From Pomphorhynchus laevis (Eukaryota > Acanthocephala > Palaeacanthocephala > Echinorhynchida > Pomphorhynchidae): 64,000 bases of DNA. Of this stretch, positions 44,056 to 55,809 are shown piece by piece. Where the stretch lies: the NCBI GenBank assembly GCA_012934845.2, contig WNNJ02001146.1, positions 1-64,000 of the forward strand. The letters run 5' to 3'. Position numbers and translations under genes: made by a program. Under the pieces are notes generated by a model that was not told where the DNA came from, did no database searches, and worked only from the letters and a program-made list of their open reading frames with translations. Within the stretch, counting starts at the first letter, position 1. Each line of letters opens with the position of its first letter.

Positions 44056-46370
44056 TATAAGGAATTGGCAGAAGTAGTATAATACATAATGTAATACAAA
44101 ATACTATAATCGTACAATAAATGTTAATAATAACAATAGAAAATATACATTAATCATAAACTTCATTAATAAATGTATAGATAACATAAATATAGCCGGA
44201 CTTTTAAATAATTCTAAAAGTAAAGAAATAATAGGATCAGATTTAAGTAAATATATTCCTAAAATAAGGTATAAACTCCTACTACCATTAGGACGAAAAA
44301 TTTGTAATTATAATAAAGAATTAAAATCAATATGTAACGATAATATTAGAAACATAATGGAAACAGAATGCAATTGTAAAAGTCTTAGTTTTGATAAAAT
44401 AAATGAACATATATGTACCCATAATCTAGAATTAATCGAAAATTTGTGAATTAAGAAAGATTCTATCAAAATGGTATAAATACAGATTAAATAAAAACAA
44501 CGACAAAAATAAAATTTACAATTCGTTATATAATAACTTAAATGATTACTTTAGTAAGCTGATTAATAGTGAAAGCTCGAATATATCTAAGATAAAACAT
44601 TTGGAAAGATTATATATTTGATAAAATTAAAAATAAAATGAAAATAACAAACAATTATAAAAGGAAAGATAAAATTAATAAAGATATGTATAAAGAACTT
44701 ACTAAATTAAAGGATAACTATATAATAACAACTATTGATAAAGCTAGTAATAACTTTGTCTTCATATGCAAAAAGCTTTATTATGATATACTAATGAAAG
44801 AGGTTAATTCTAATGATTTAAATGTAAATCCAACATATGAACGTAGTGAGTTGAGTTTAGAAACAATTATTACAAGTCACTGTTCTATAATGGATAAAAA
44901 GGGTATAAAGGTTGAATTAGATAATAAAACTATACCTATATTATATTGGAATCCAAAATTACATAAAAATCCAATAAAACCTAGGTTCATATGTAGTGCG
45001 TTTAAATGTACATTAAAACCACTTTCTGTCTATATGAATAAAATACTTAAAGTAATTAAAGCACATTTTAAAAAATATTGCAAGGTAATCGAAATTAATA
45101 CTGGTATAAAACACTATTTCAGTATTAATTCTACAAAAGAATTTTTAGAACAGACAAAAGGAATAAATTTTCAAAATATAAATACATACGATTTTAGTAC
45201 GCTTTATACAAATCTAGATTTAGTAGATATTAAAGAAGCGTTAGTAAAATTAATTAATCTTATATTCGGAAAAAGATATACATATATATGTTATAATAAT
45301 TATAACGCCTATCTAACAAAAATTAAACCATCAAAGTAAATATAAATATATGGATAAAATTGAATTAATAGAATCCTTAAATATTTTGATAAATCAAAAT
45401 TATTTAAAGGTAGGAACATCTATATTTATACAAATAAAAGGTGTTCCAATGGGAGGTAATAGTCGCCCGATTATAGCTGACTTGTTTCTAAGTATTATAG
45501 AATATGAATTTGTTTATAACTGTGTAAAAACTAAATCTAAACAATAAAAATATATGAAATATATGTTTTGATATATTGATAATATATGTTTTTAATTCTA
45601 AAATTTTTTTTCAATTAGCGAACAAATTTACTCAGAAAGCCTTATTCTTAACAAAACCAATATTAATGATAAAGAAGGTGTATATCTAGATATGAACATT
45701 AAATTTACATCAATTAAAACTACTTTTAATTTTTATCGTAACGATGACATATTTAAATTTACAAGAAACATATCTTTGCATGAGCATTCATGCATACCAT
45801 ATAATATAAAATATAATACATTAAATAATGAAATTTTAAGAATTGCAACAATATGTAATGATATTGGCTTTCTTCAAAATCATTTAAATAATTTAATAGA
45901 TACATATTTTAAACTAGGTTACTATAAAAATAACATCAAGCAGAAAATAGTAAAATATATAAATCAACACAATAATATAAAGAATAAATTTAAACTCTTA
46001 AGTGCCAAATTTTTATGGATGGATAATAAATAATATACTTTGTATTAGAATAAGATACTAGATAGTTATTTCAGAGGAAATACATCATTAGCATGTATTT
46101 GGCCCCGCTGCTATGTTGGGTAGAGGAGTTAGGGACCGAAACCTGATAGCATAGCAGTTCCTCCTGATGACCTCTCATCTTTATTCTGATACAAGGTTTG
46201 TTATTTATCGGTCAATTCATAAAAATTGACTTTTAAATTTTAATTTTTTTAACTAGTTTAAAATTAAACTAAGATAATTATTAAATAATTATTTAATTAT
46301 TATGTTTTGTTTATTTTATAATTATATATTAAATACGTAGACTTAGTTAGCTGATTTGATTTGAACAGTT
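44056..46370 (+). mobile_element. PLE-A: spacer, reverse transcriptase and structured end
   Basis: Most complete PLE-A RT. 44130-44450 is a spacer with Cys/His pairs (ECNCKS, HICTH). 44638-45339 and 45350-45547 encode RT: TTIDKASNNFVFI, ILYWNPKLHKNP, TYDFSTLYTNLD (motif A), GVPMGGNSRPIIADLFLS (motif B); motif C (YID) follows. 45692-46033 is the thumb-like region. 46075-46200 holds the structured end and 46330-46370 the family terminus. It is broken in a few places. Confidence 0.88.
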
Positions 46371-46374
46371 GTTC

Positions 46375-47415
46375 GTTGCAGTAGCATTGTTCGAAGTGGA
46401 TGTGTGGATCTTATTCTTGTCGAGTGCAAGAATAAGAAATACAAACGAATATTTAAAGAACGATAAATACGTACAGTCAATAATCGCTTGATATGTTGCA
46501 AGTGCTATTAATGACCCTTAAAACAAATAAAAAATATTTTGCAACGAGCAGTTAGGCTTCAATGTGAATTAGTTTCGCCTAATAATCAAAAGCTAAAAAT
46601 TTCTTCATTACTCGTTAAATTCAGAGATTACCAATCAATCCGATATGGCTGGGAACCTATAGTATGAAGATGTCATGTTAGAGTGTCTTTATTTTTCTAC
46701 ATATTGAAGTACCCGACATCATGCATATGAGCTATCATAGGTATGTAATAGTTTGCTGATTGAACAGCAACTTGAAGACACGTAAACTTTAAAGAAAAAA
46801 AAACAACCGATGAAGCATGACTTGACGTAGTATGTAATGGATCGGTAGGATCACGATATAAGTGATCTTTCCGGCGTCGCTATCTTCAACCAAAATGATG
46901 TCTCGTGCCCTCCCACAACCACAGTGGTATATTCATACAATGAATTAGTAAAAATACCAAATATTTAGAATGAGTTACGGGCATAGAAAGAGTACACTTT
47001 TTTCCAGTAATTTTATTGCTGGTGAACGATTTCTTGCGCTCTAAAGAAATTATGGTCAAAAGCTGTACAATAGCCGTGAAGTTTACAACGAACATACTAC
47101 GATATTGTCAGAGCATTAAAACGTCAAGTAGGTTTTATTCTATGCCGAGCAACCTCATAGTTTAACCGTGGAAGTCGTTCTGCCACAGTTTTGTGATGTG
47201 CACGTATCTGCAAACAATAAGTTGTAGCATCAACATTACTTCATTAAATCTATCCGATATGACTGTTAACTATAGGTATTTCATAGCAAAGCTGCGTATG
47301 TGGAGCTGAAAACAATCGACGCATTTGATGTCAAGTAATCAGAGTGGTGCGCTGATTTTTCGACCCAATAATAAATAATAATCAATTTAATCTTTTATAA
47401 AGTAATATGCAAAAA
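46375..47415. other. Unassigned moderate-GC segment
   Basis: No domain seen. The words ATCCGATATGGCTG(G) and ATCCGATATGACTGTTAACTA (46640 and 47260) suggest an internal degenerate repeat. The word GTAGCATTGTTCGAA at 46380 is shared with 42728 on the other side of the PLE-A block. Confidence 0.35.
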
Positions 47416-47425
47416 TGTAAATCTA

Positions 47426-47600
47426 CACCACTGGAGCAGCCAGTCTAGTGGATGTAGCGTTTAATCGCGGCACAGACGTCCAGAGTTCAAATCCGATCAC
47501 CACCAGTGTACGGAGAAAGCAGATAAGGGTCGAAACGTGAAATGTTGGTCTGGGTCAGCAGCTGATGAGACCCACCCAGACTGATTAGTAGCGTCCTTCT
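47426..47600 (+). mobile_element. tRNA-like SINE with array-type tail
   Basis: The head has a box A-like word (AGTCTAGTGGATGTAGCG, 47442) and a box B-like word (GAGTTCAAATCC, 47484), enclosed by a possible acceptor stem CACTGG/CCAGTG (47429 and 47503). The tail (47526-47590) is homologous in structure to the tails of the 358-bp array units, then GATTAGTAGCG. Such promoters are read by RNA polymerase III. Confidence 0.65.
47526..47582 (+). ncRNA. Hammerhead-like tail of the SINE
   Basis: GGGTC-GAAA-CG-loop UGAAA-UGU-U, then CTGATGA-GACCC. Stem II is GGGTC/GACCC (array: GGACC/GGTCC). The second helix is GTCTGGG (47548) with CCCAGAC (47575) (array: GCGTGGG/CCCACGC). Core bases and the A-U and G-C closing pairs of a hammerhead are present; stem I is weak. 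Confidence 0.5.
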
Positions 47601-47609
47601 GTGTCAAAA

Positions 47610-48503
47610 ATAAGATCACAACATGTAAGGATAATATTGTGACACAATCAGAAAAATCTCAGCTTACAGATGCAATCAAGTAGAATTAATTTAATATTTA
47701 ATATACTAATATATTATATTATATATAATATATGTAATAAATAATATAATATATTAAATATTACACCTTCAATTTAATATCTCTTATATATAATATATAT
47801 AATATCTCTTTAGTTTCTTCACATGCAAAAACTATAAAAAACTATATATATTTTCATTTTTTGAAAAACTATAAATATACTTCATAAAACTACAATTTCA
47901 TTTTTTGATTTTCAAATGAAAATCAAAAATTATTGAATTTAACTGCTGCTTGAGTTTATTTATCGGAAAATCCTAGATTTTGATGGCAATCAAAATCTAG
48001 GATTGCCATCAAATCCATTTGAAATTGATGTCAATTTCAAATGAAATTGATGTCAAATGAAAATCAAATGACGAATTCTCGAATAACATGAACAATACTG
48101 TAATTTGTAATTACTGATTTTTAAATAATAAAATAAAAATAAAAATTTATATAATAAATTAATAAATATTACTAGTAAAGTATAATTAAATAATAAAATA
48201 TTGATTATAGAACATCGAATAATATAATATATTTTATTATCTTGAATTACACCCTAATACATAAAATTTAATAATTTAATGTATTAAAGCATTAAAATGA
48301 TAAAATGAAAAAATTAATTAGGGCGATTTTTTTATTTTTGTTTTTCAATTTTATAATTATATTAAATACGTAACTCAGTTAGCTGATTTGATTTGTTCAT
48401 TTACTTTAAGTAAACAACCTTAAACAAATCGATAACTACAATATATTTTAATAATATTTTTATATATCAAATAAATTGTTATAAATTATCATTCATCAAC
48501 TAC
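47610..48503. other. AT-rich low complexity plus PLE-A terminus
   Basis: 47690-47830 is TATA-type simple sequence; 47920-48070 has repeated TCAAAT(G/C) words with short inverted repeats. 48340-48395 is the plus-strand PLE-A terminus (CTCAGTTAGCTGATTTGATT). Confidence 0.5.
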
Positions 48504-48759
48504 CTGCTTTATCGATGATGTAGAGCATTCGATCGACGTATTAGCTGTTGTCTGAAGATCAATGGTAGTTGCTTCATTCTCAGTTGCCGTTTCGCTCGTA
48601 ATATTGATTGTCGATGTCGAAACAGCTTTACTAGTAAGTTGTACGTTGTACGGTACATCATTCATGATAAATACTTCAATCGATTTGTTACTATTAATAA
48701 CCTCTGTAACGATCTCACAATGGCTGAAATACTTTATTTGGTCACTAACGTTATCGTTC
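48504..48759 (-). CDS. Exon 8 of GPS protein: Ser/Thr-rich stalk
   Basis: A 256-base minus-strand exon; acceptor GGTTTCAATCTAG, donor AAGCAG/GTAGTT. It has 85 open codons in a 70% AT context, with codons richer in GC than the flanks: NDNVSDQIKYFSHCEIV..., then a Ser/Thr-rich run (STSTINITSETATENEATT) typical of O-glycosylated stalks, with several N-x-S/T sites. It begins with one base that completes a codon from exon 7 and ends on a codon boundary matching exon 9. It sits 16.6 kb from exon 9. Confidence 0.68.
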
Positions 48760-49374
48760 CTAGATTGAAACCATTTTTAATTAGTTACATCTCATCAATA
48801 CCATTGATTTAGATACCATTGAGAACAAGACGGGTATTTTGAGTTTATCTTGATGAATGAACGATCACAGGAATTTAAATCAGACTAAAATAAAACATCA
48901 AATTGAAAAATTTATTAATAATATTACAATTATTAATAAATTGAACATCAATATTTTTAAATGCATTTTTTGTAATTTTAAATTCAAACTTTATGTAATT
49001 ATAAATTATAAAATATCATATAAAATTATTTATCTATTATTCATTTTATTTATTTAATTTATTATTCAGTAATTTAATGTTTATTTAACACGATTTTTGA
49101 TTGAAAAATAGCATTTCCTTCTTATTCCTCTTATCCTTATTTTGATACATCGTATATTATTTATTAGTTAATTCATAAAAAGTGATTTTTATTTTAAATT
49201 TTAAATTTTAACTTGATATAAATTATTTATTTATACGCAAAGAGGATTGCTATCATAATTAAAATGTTCTCTTTGATACCACCGGTTTAGCACCCAAACG
49301 AATACGTATCTTTAACGATTTAGTGTTGATTAGAAATACGCTATAGTTTTGATTTTTTGAGGCATGGTTTCGAA
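48760..49374 (+). mobile_element. AT-rich intron with PLE-A fragment (49080-49260)
   Basis: 49080-49230 matches the stretch after the PLE-A structured end (CTCTTATCC...ATACATCG...TTATTAGT(T/C)AATTCATAAAAA). The rest has nothing recognisable. Confidence 0.5.
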
Positions 49375-49650
49375 ATTTCTCCGTTGCTGCTTATTGTTTA
49401 AATATCGGCGATGTCTTCGCCAGCAGTGGTTTTGTCGTCACCAAAAATGTTGACGGACAGTTCTGGATCAAACGTCGATTTTTGCAATCGTTCATCAACG
49501 CTATCAAATTCTCTGTTGTAGACGTCTGTCTGCGAATGCGTCAACGATCGACTCTAGCATTCATGCTGCATTGCCCCTTTGAACAGCAGATCTTAGACAC
49601 TGAATGAGGAATGGACCTTCGCGCTGGTCTGCAGTGACCCTGTATATTTC
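49375..49650 (-). repeat. Dispersed repeat of unknown family, copy 2
   Basis: Inverted relative to 8945-9240 and about 80% alike by eye. On the minus strand it reads ...FDSVDERLQKSTFDPELS then FGDDKTTAGEDIADI and a stop. Function unknown. Confidence 0.5.
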
Positions 49651-50190
49651 CCAATTCGAAGTACTTAGTTGCCATAATTACTTACCAACGTACAGGTAAG
49701 TACTTAGTACTCACCTGCTAATAATTTAAACATAAATAAATTTTAAAAGTTCATAAATTATAGATCAAAATTCGTATAAACTTAATTTGCTTAATGCTTT
49801 AATCACTACATTATGGTTTTGTTTAATTGTTTTTCTATAAAAATCAAGATGTCATTAGAAGCTTAAATGCAATAAAAACGTGTGCTTTACATTTCACCTC
49901 TACCAGTCTTGTTTATCTACTTATTTATAATTAATATTAAAAATGTTAATTATAAATATTATAAATTATATGTTTTAAGATATTTTATTAAAACAATTAT
50001 AATATCTAGACTATACAATAACCTTTCTTAAATTTGTATTCAAATAGAATTGTTTTAATGCAAATTGATATTCACGATAAAACGTTTTATATTAAATATA
50101 CAAGTAAATACGCAGAAATAATAATGAAATAATAATGGCGATAATGAAATGCATTACCACCATTTGTAAAATTAAAATCTTAACAAGCGT

Positions 50191-50320
50191 TTAAGAACGT
50201 GGCAAATTAGTAGATTCAATGTAAAGTCGTAATATCGACTGAGTTTGTTGTTTCGTCGACATAATTCTCCATTTAGTTTGTTTCTTAAATTTATCTATTT
50301 CTTTTTGATAAATTTGTATG
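50191..50320 (-). CDS. Possible alternative last exon of GPS protein
   Basis: After acceptor AAATTTTCTCTAG an open frame of 42 codons (starting IQIYQKEIDKFKKQ, ending LPRS) runs to a stop. Its single leading base suits the two bases left by exon 7, the same phase as exon 8. If used it would end the protein before the GAIN domain and give a secreted form. No good donor is present. Bases 49651-50190 hold nothing recognisable. Weak evidence. Confidence 0.28.
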
Positions 50321-51385
50321 CTAGAGAAAATTTAAACCACAGTTGTCTATATTTTATTTACACCTTTCTAATACACTTAATATTGTTACATATATAAGAA
50401 ATATTCTTCAATATAAAATAATTTTAAATTTTCTAAATAAGTCGATATTAAAATTTCACAATCAAACGACATTTAAATTACCATTTAATTGATTTATTAA
50501 TCAATAAAATCATTGCATTAATAATTCTCTATATATTTTACAATTGAATACTTGCGTATTCTTGGTAACTAATGATTAGATTAAATAATCTAATTATTGG
50601 ATAATAATTAGATTAATAATAATCTAATTTATATTAATCGTTATTATAAATAACGATTAATATATGAGTCGTTATGTAATAAGTCGTTATGTAAATTGAT
50701 GTAAATTCACTTTAGATAATATTATTATCTGCATTTGCATTAATGTTTTGCTTAAGTGCAGCATAGGCTAATAATAAAAGCTCATTTTTGTTCAAAACTT
50801 TAATACTTTTAACTAAAGGTGTACCCACCTTAGTTAAAGTGGTCACATTATTTGCTTATTTATGAGATACTATTGCCTTGGAGCAGGGCATCCATCTTTG
50901 GGCTTTCCGCCCATATTAGGGTTTTTCATACCGAATTTGGGTTGCTATGTTTTATAGAAGACTCTTCGGGTTGCTAGGTTTTAAAGCCGTCTTTGATGTA
51001 ACGCAGATAGTCTCTGCGTTACATCAAAGACGGTTTTAATAATACAAAATTTGGAATTCTTTCCGACTTCACGACTCATCTTACGGCTCTACCCCGTTCT
51101 TCAGTATCGGTAGTGAGAATGTTTTCAATATTAAATCATTTGAAATCAAATAAACTAACTCTCTAAAAGCTGATACTGTCAAAGAATGCTGTTGGCAAAA
51201 CAATCAATAACGAGGAGTCAAGAAAACTGCTATTTATGGGCACCGAAGCCAGAACTAGTAAGATATGCCGCCAACGAAGTATGCCACAAGCGTTACAATA
51301 AAGTCTTGCAAAATATACAAAAACTTGATGTTTTATTGTCAGAAATAAATAATACAATTATACAATTTATATTTATATCAAATTA
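50321..51385. other. Intron sequence with perfect long hairpin
   Basis: AT-rich to about 50720, then moderate GC. Frames 51163-51357 and 51186-51386 overlap on opposite strands and show no family. See the hairpin at 50987-51033. Confidence 0.4.
50987..51033. repeat. Perfect 21-bp inverted repeat, 5-base loop
   Basis: Arms 50987-51007 and 51013-51033 are exact complements (CCGTCTTTGATGTAACGCAG... and its complement), with loop TAGTC. Confidence 0.85.
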
Positions 51386-51399
51386 AAATTTAAAAGTGA

Positions 51400-51640
51400 A
51401 ATTTAAAGTCAATATTTATGAATTGACTAATAAAATAACAGACGATGTATCAGAATACTGATTATATGACATCAGGAAGAACCGCTATGTTATCAGGTCT
51501 CGACCCCTATTCATCAATCCAACATAGCAGCGGGGTCAAATAAACGCTAATAATGTATTTCCTCTGAATAAATTCGATTATATTGTATCTTATTCGAATA
51601 CAAAGTATATTATCTATTATATCTGGGTCTACGCATTTTA
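51400..51640 (-). mobile_element. PLE-A end fragment
   Basis: Minus-strand copy of the structured end (GACCCCGCTGCTATGTTGG ... GGGGTCGAGACCTGATAA) and its flanks. 51640-51990 is AT-rich with nothing seen. Confidence 0.75.
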
Positions 51641-51989
51641 TACGATATATAAATAAATAAAGATAATAAAACATTATAAGATTTTATGCAATTTATTTTT
51701 TTATATTGAAATATAAAATTAAAGTTCCTATGTTCAAGCAGCCCTCTTCAAAGGATTGTAACCAGAACAAAAAAATGCAACTTCACCAGCTTACAACAAA
51801 CGTCTTCCAAAACAAAAATACAAATATTTGATGTTAAACTCATAAAATTATAGAAAAAAAGAAAAAATCTAATAAATTTGCTGTAAAATTATACAGTAAA
51901 ATTATTTTCAGTATTTATTTCAGTATTTAATATTTCAGTTAAGCGTGAAAACAAATTCCACTGATAATAACTCATCAGTAGAACAAATC

Positions 51990-52187
51990 TAAAAGTTTTT
52001 GTGAGCTTTTGTGACAATAAATAACAGACGATGTATAAAAATAAGGAATAGAGGTCGTTATGAGAAACTGCTATGCTACAATAAATAACAGACGATGTAT
52101 AAAAATAAGGAATAGAGGTCGTTATGAGAAACTGCTATGCTACCCTATTCCTCGACCCGACACAAAATTAGTATATCATATCTTTAC
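51990..52187 (-). mobile_element. PLE-A end fragment with 64-bp tandem duplication
   Basis: 52015-52078 and 52079-52142 are an exact 64-base tandem duplication covering the GACCTCT...AGCAG part of the PLE-A end. Confidence 0.75.
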
Positions 52188-52264
52188 TTAAAGTCATCAC
52201 TAAAATAATAAAAATCTGTTTTCGTCGACTTTTCAAATGGCTTTTCGACAAGAGCATCGACAGG
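52188..52264 (-). CDS. Exon 7 of GPS protein (tentative)
   Basis: 77 bases: PVDALVEKPFEKSTKTDFYY then FSDDF, plus two bases (AA) before a fair donor, AA/GTAAAG. The end phase is what exon 8 needs, and an AG just before the first Pro codon gives the start phase that exon 6 needs. That acceptor has no pyrimidine tract, so the 5' border is uncertain; nearby AGs would change the phase. Confidence 0.42.
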
Positions 52265-52444
52265 CTCTATACTCACGCTTTAGTAGCTAAGATTAGCTAA
52301 TTGCGTACACGTATTTTATATTATATATTAATTAAAACTAAAGATTAATAATTATAAACAATAAATTATTATATAAAATATAATATAATATAAATTTATA
52401 CGCTATTAAATGTAAAAAGAAAATTTTCGCACATTTTTACATTC

Positions 52445-54985
52445 ATTCAAAGTGCACATTTTTAAAAGAAAATTACCTAAACTTGATAACATTTTTAAGC
52501 GTAAACCAGATTTTAACAAAGATGCCATTGTTTATAAAATACCTTGTAAATAATGCGAACAAGTATTGTTAGTCGGACTGGTTAATGTTTGGTTTAACGT
52601 ATTAAACAACAAAACTACAATGTACGTAAAGAGACCATTTCTAGTGCTGTTGCTCAGCATTTTGTGAGTGTGAATCATTCCGTTGATTTTGAAAATGCAT
52701 ATATTTTATTATTTGAAAGTAACTTGTTATCTCGCATTATTCAAGAAGCGTATTTTATAAAAAAGAATCTAATTCAATGCTTAATAATAAATCCGATTAC
52801 AACCTTAAATTAAATTATAATTAATTATTCCAGTATTAAATTATTTTAATTTTTCAATTTGTTTGCTTTGTGAAAAAGAAAAGGTTATCACGCATAATTT
52901 ACTAAAAAGTGGTTTTCCGCTTTTGGCTATTAATAAAGCTAAATTTAAATCTTAAGCGCATAAAAATATAGTTTTTGGTTCTAAAAAAGAATACATCATA
53001 TAAGAATATCCTAAACTTCACAACATTTTTAAGCGTAAACCAGATTTTAACAAAGATGCCATTGTTTATAAAATACCTTGTAAACAATTCGAACAGGTAT
53101 ATGTTAGTCAAACAGGTCAAGGTTTTGTTAAGCGTATTAAACAACATAATTATAATGCGCGTAAATGGACCAAAATTCTAGTGCTGTTGCTCAGCATTTT
53201 ATTATTTTAAATCATTCCGTTGATTTACAAAGTAAATAACAAAAGCAAAGTTATTCTCCTTCCATTTTTGATCATATAGTTTTGCTGGAAAAAATAATAA
53301 AATACTTTCCTTTTATTTGACAAATTCAATATTTCAATAGCTACTATCATCAGGATTACAATAAAATGTTCAAAACATTTCGTTTTATACATTTATGAAA
53401 AAAATACTTCATTGATGATGTGCCCCACATTACTACTTAAAAAGGAAAATAAAATATCGATAAACAAAACATGCATAAATGAACAGAACACATTATAAAA
53501 CAAACAAAAAGTAGAAAAATCATAAAATAAAATCAATAAAAAAGTAAAAAAACATACGAATTAAAAATTTTAAATAATGTAATCTAATTTAATCTAATAA
53601 TTTAATATAATGTAATATATTATATAATATAATTTTTAATAATTAATATAATTTAATCTAATTATAATTAATTAATTATAATAAATTAATTAATTGTGAA
53701 ATAATGTGAAAGAGAGTGATGATGACATGGAATGGGAAGTGTATATGGTGACTGAATCAGTGGTCGGAGAATGGACAAAATCATAAAACAAGTTATAAAA
53801 ATATACGAATTTAATAATTAAAATAATGTAATAATAGAGTAATTCATTATAATTTAATCTAAACCACAACAAAATCTTAGAGAAAAATACGAATTGAAAA
53901 AATTAAAATAATGTAATATTGGAATAATTAATTATAATTAAATTTAAGGTTGTAATCGGATTTATTATTAAGCATTAAATTAGGTTATTTGATAAAATAC
54001 GTTTCTTGAATAATGCGAGATAACAAGTTACTTTCAAATGATAAAATTAATGCATTTTCAAAATCAACGGAATGATTCAAACTCACAAAATGTTGAGCAA
54101 CAGCACTAGAATTGGTCCCTTTACGCACATTATAATTATGTTGTTTAATATGTTAAACCAAATCTTGACCCGTTTGACTAATATATACCTGTTCGCATTC
54201 TTTACAAGGTATTTTATAAACAATGGCATCTTTGTTAAAATCTGATTTACGGTTAAAAAGGCTGTGAAGTTTAGGTAATTTTCTGTTAAAAATGTGCACT
54301 TGGTTAATACAACTATTTTTTATGTTATTGCTCCTGCTATCATTATCAGGATTACAAAAAAATGTTTCACAATTTCCCCCCGTGTTTTCAACATTTATAC
54401 AAAAATACAAGCATTGATATGCCCTGCATTTCTATTCAAAAGAAAATACCGAGAAACAAAACAAGCATACACTAAAATTTTACACACATTTTAAAAACAA
54501 CAAAAAGAAAGAAAAAGCAGAATCATAAAACAAAATAAAATTAAAATCATAAAATAAGTGACAAAGAAAATACGAATTTAATAATAAAAATAATGTCATA
54601 GTCGAGTAATAAATTATAATTTTATCTAAACCAAAACAAAATAATAATAAAAAAGAAAACAAACGGAATGAAAAAATTAAAACAATGTAATATTGGAATA
54701 ATTTATTATAATTTAATTAATATTGAAATCAGATTTATTATTTAGCATTAAAGTTTGACCAACATATAAATGTTCACATTCTTTATGAGATATTTTATAA
54801 AGAATGACATCTTTGTTAAAATCCGGTTTACGTTTAAGTACGTTGTGAAGTTTAGGCAATTTTCTGTTAAAAATGTGCACTTTGTTAGAACTACTATTTT
54901 TATGTTGTTAATAAACTATTTTTTATCCTGATTGAGGATAGCAGAAGTTATCGAAATAACGTCCTTTTAAATAAAGAGAAAGTTT
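52445..54985. mobile_element. Cluster of PLE-B fragments in both orientations
   Basis: GIY-YIG fragments: 52450-52770 plus, 52990-53220 plus, 53990-54300 minus and 54740-54900 minus, all variants of NKDAIVYKI(S/P)CK and VAQHF. Terminal-repeat pieces with the (C)TGATGA/TATC words: 53330-53440 and 54320-54440 minus, 54905-55000 plus. The frames listed here by length are mostly in the wrong frame of these fossils. 53560-53700 is TAAT low complexity. Confidence 0.75.
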
Positions 54986-55332
54986 TTATTCTTGTTCCTT
55001 TTAAACTATCTAATTGGAAATGTAATGATATTTTAGATTTAGTGTGTACTATTTAATCAACATGTCTGACGTTATTAGAATTGAGTGGCCAAATAGAAAT
55101 AAATGAAACGTAAATAAGCAGATCGGTGAAAAGAAATTATAGCTTTGATTGGAGAGTTTCCGCTTTCTATTCAAAATTAATCTACTTTCTAATTCGCTAG
55201 ATGGAAAATACGATCAATCATATTATGGAAAAAAGATCGTCTATAAATGTCGGAATGAACATGAATCTAAATACATATTTAAATTTGAAATTATATTTTA
55301 ATAAGATCTAATTTCACAAAGTGTTTACTAAC

Positions 55333-55637
55333 TTGTTTGCTAAACATTAAGTTAATTGACAGCTGAAATTTGATATCTTTTTCGCTTGATGAGGCTTTAA
55401 ACCATATAGTAATATGACGAAAATCATCTTCGCTTTTAACAAGAAGTAACAGCGTCTCAACTTTAAAAATAACACAATCATGATCAAGTAGTAAATAAGT
55501 ATTACCGCTTCTTGTGTTCCCAGTGAATCGTGGACTTAATTTTAAATCAGTGTTTATATCAGGGTTGCCAGTGCGAAATAGATTCGATTCTAAGTTTATT
55601 GTATGCATATCCATCACCTCGTATATCCTTATTAGAG
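55333..55637 (-). CDS. Exon 6 of GPS protein
   Basis: 305-base minus-strand exon; acceptor AACAAATAACAG, donor AACAA/GTTAGT. Two bases complete a Thr codon from exon 5, then 101 codons: LIRIYEVMDMHTINLESNLF, ..., GNTYLLLDHDCVIFKVETLL, ..., ending NLMFSKQ. Alternating hydrophobic residues suggest a beta-rich extracellular fold. A 54-base intron separates it from exon 5. No family named for this part. Confidence 0.7.
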
Positions 55638-55691
55638 CTGTTATTTGTTTGTTTTAATTTGAAAAAGTGATTGATAATGTCTTACATTTAC

Positions 55692-55809
55692 TTTTGCCAT
55701 GAATAAATGTTTGATCAAATTTAATTGATGTCCATTTACTCATTTCAAATGCAGATAATAATGCAGTTTGTAAATTCCAACTCGGCAGGACAGCAAGGTT
55801 TCTAAACAT
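55692..55809 (-). CDS. Exon 5 of GPS protein
   Basis: 118 bases; acceptor AAAGTTTTGTTTTAG, donor CAAAA/GTAAAT. Only one frame is open: MFRNLAVLPSWNLQTALLSA then FEMSKWTSIKFDQTFIHGK, with one base over that matches exon 6. The leading Met is internal, not a start. Confidence 0.75.

Noticed and set aside
48562-48768. 68-codon hydrophobic frame on the plus strand
   Set aside because: It is the antisense shadow of exon 8; the minus strand has a longer open frame with splice sites in phase with its neighbours.
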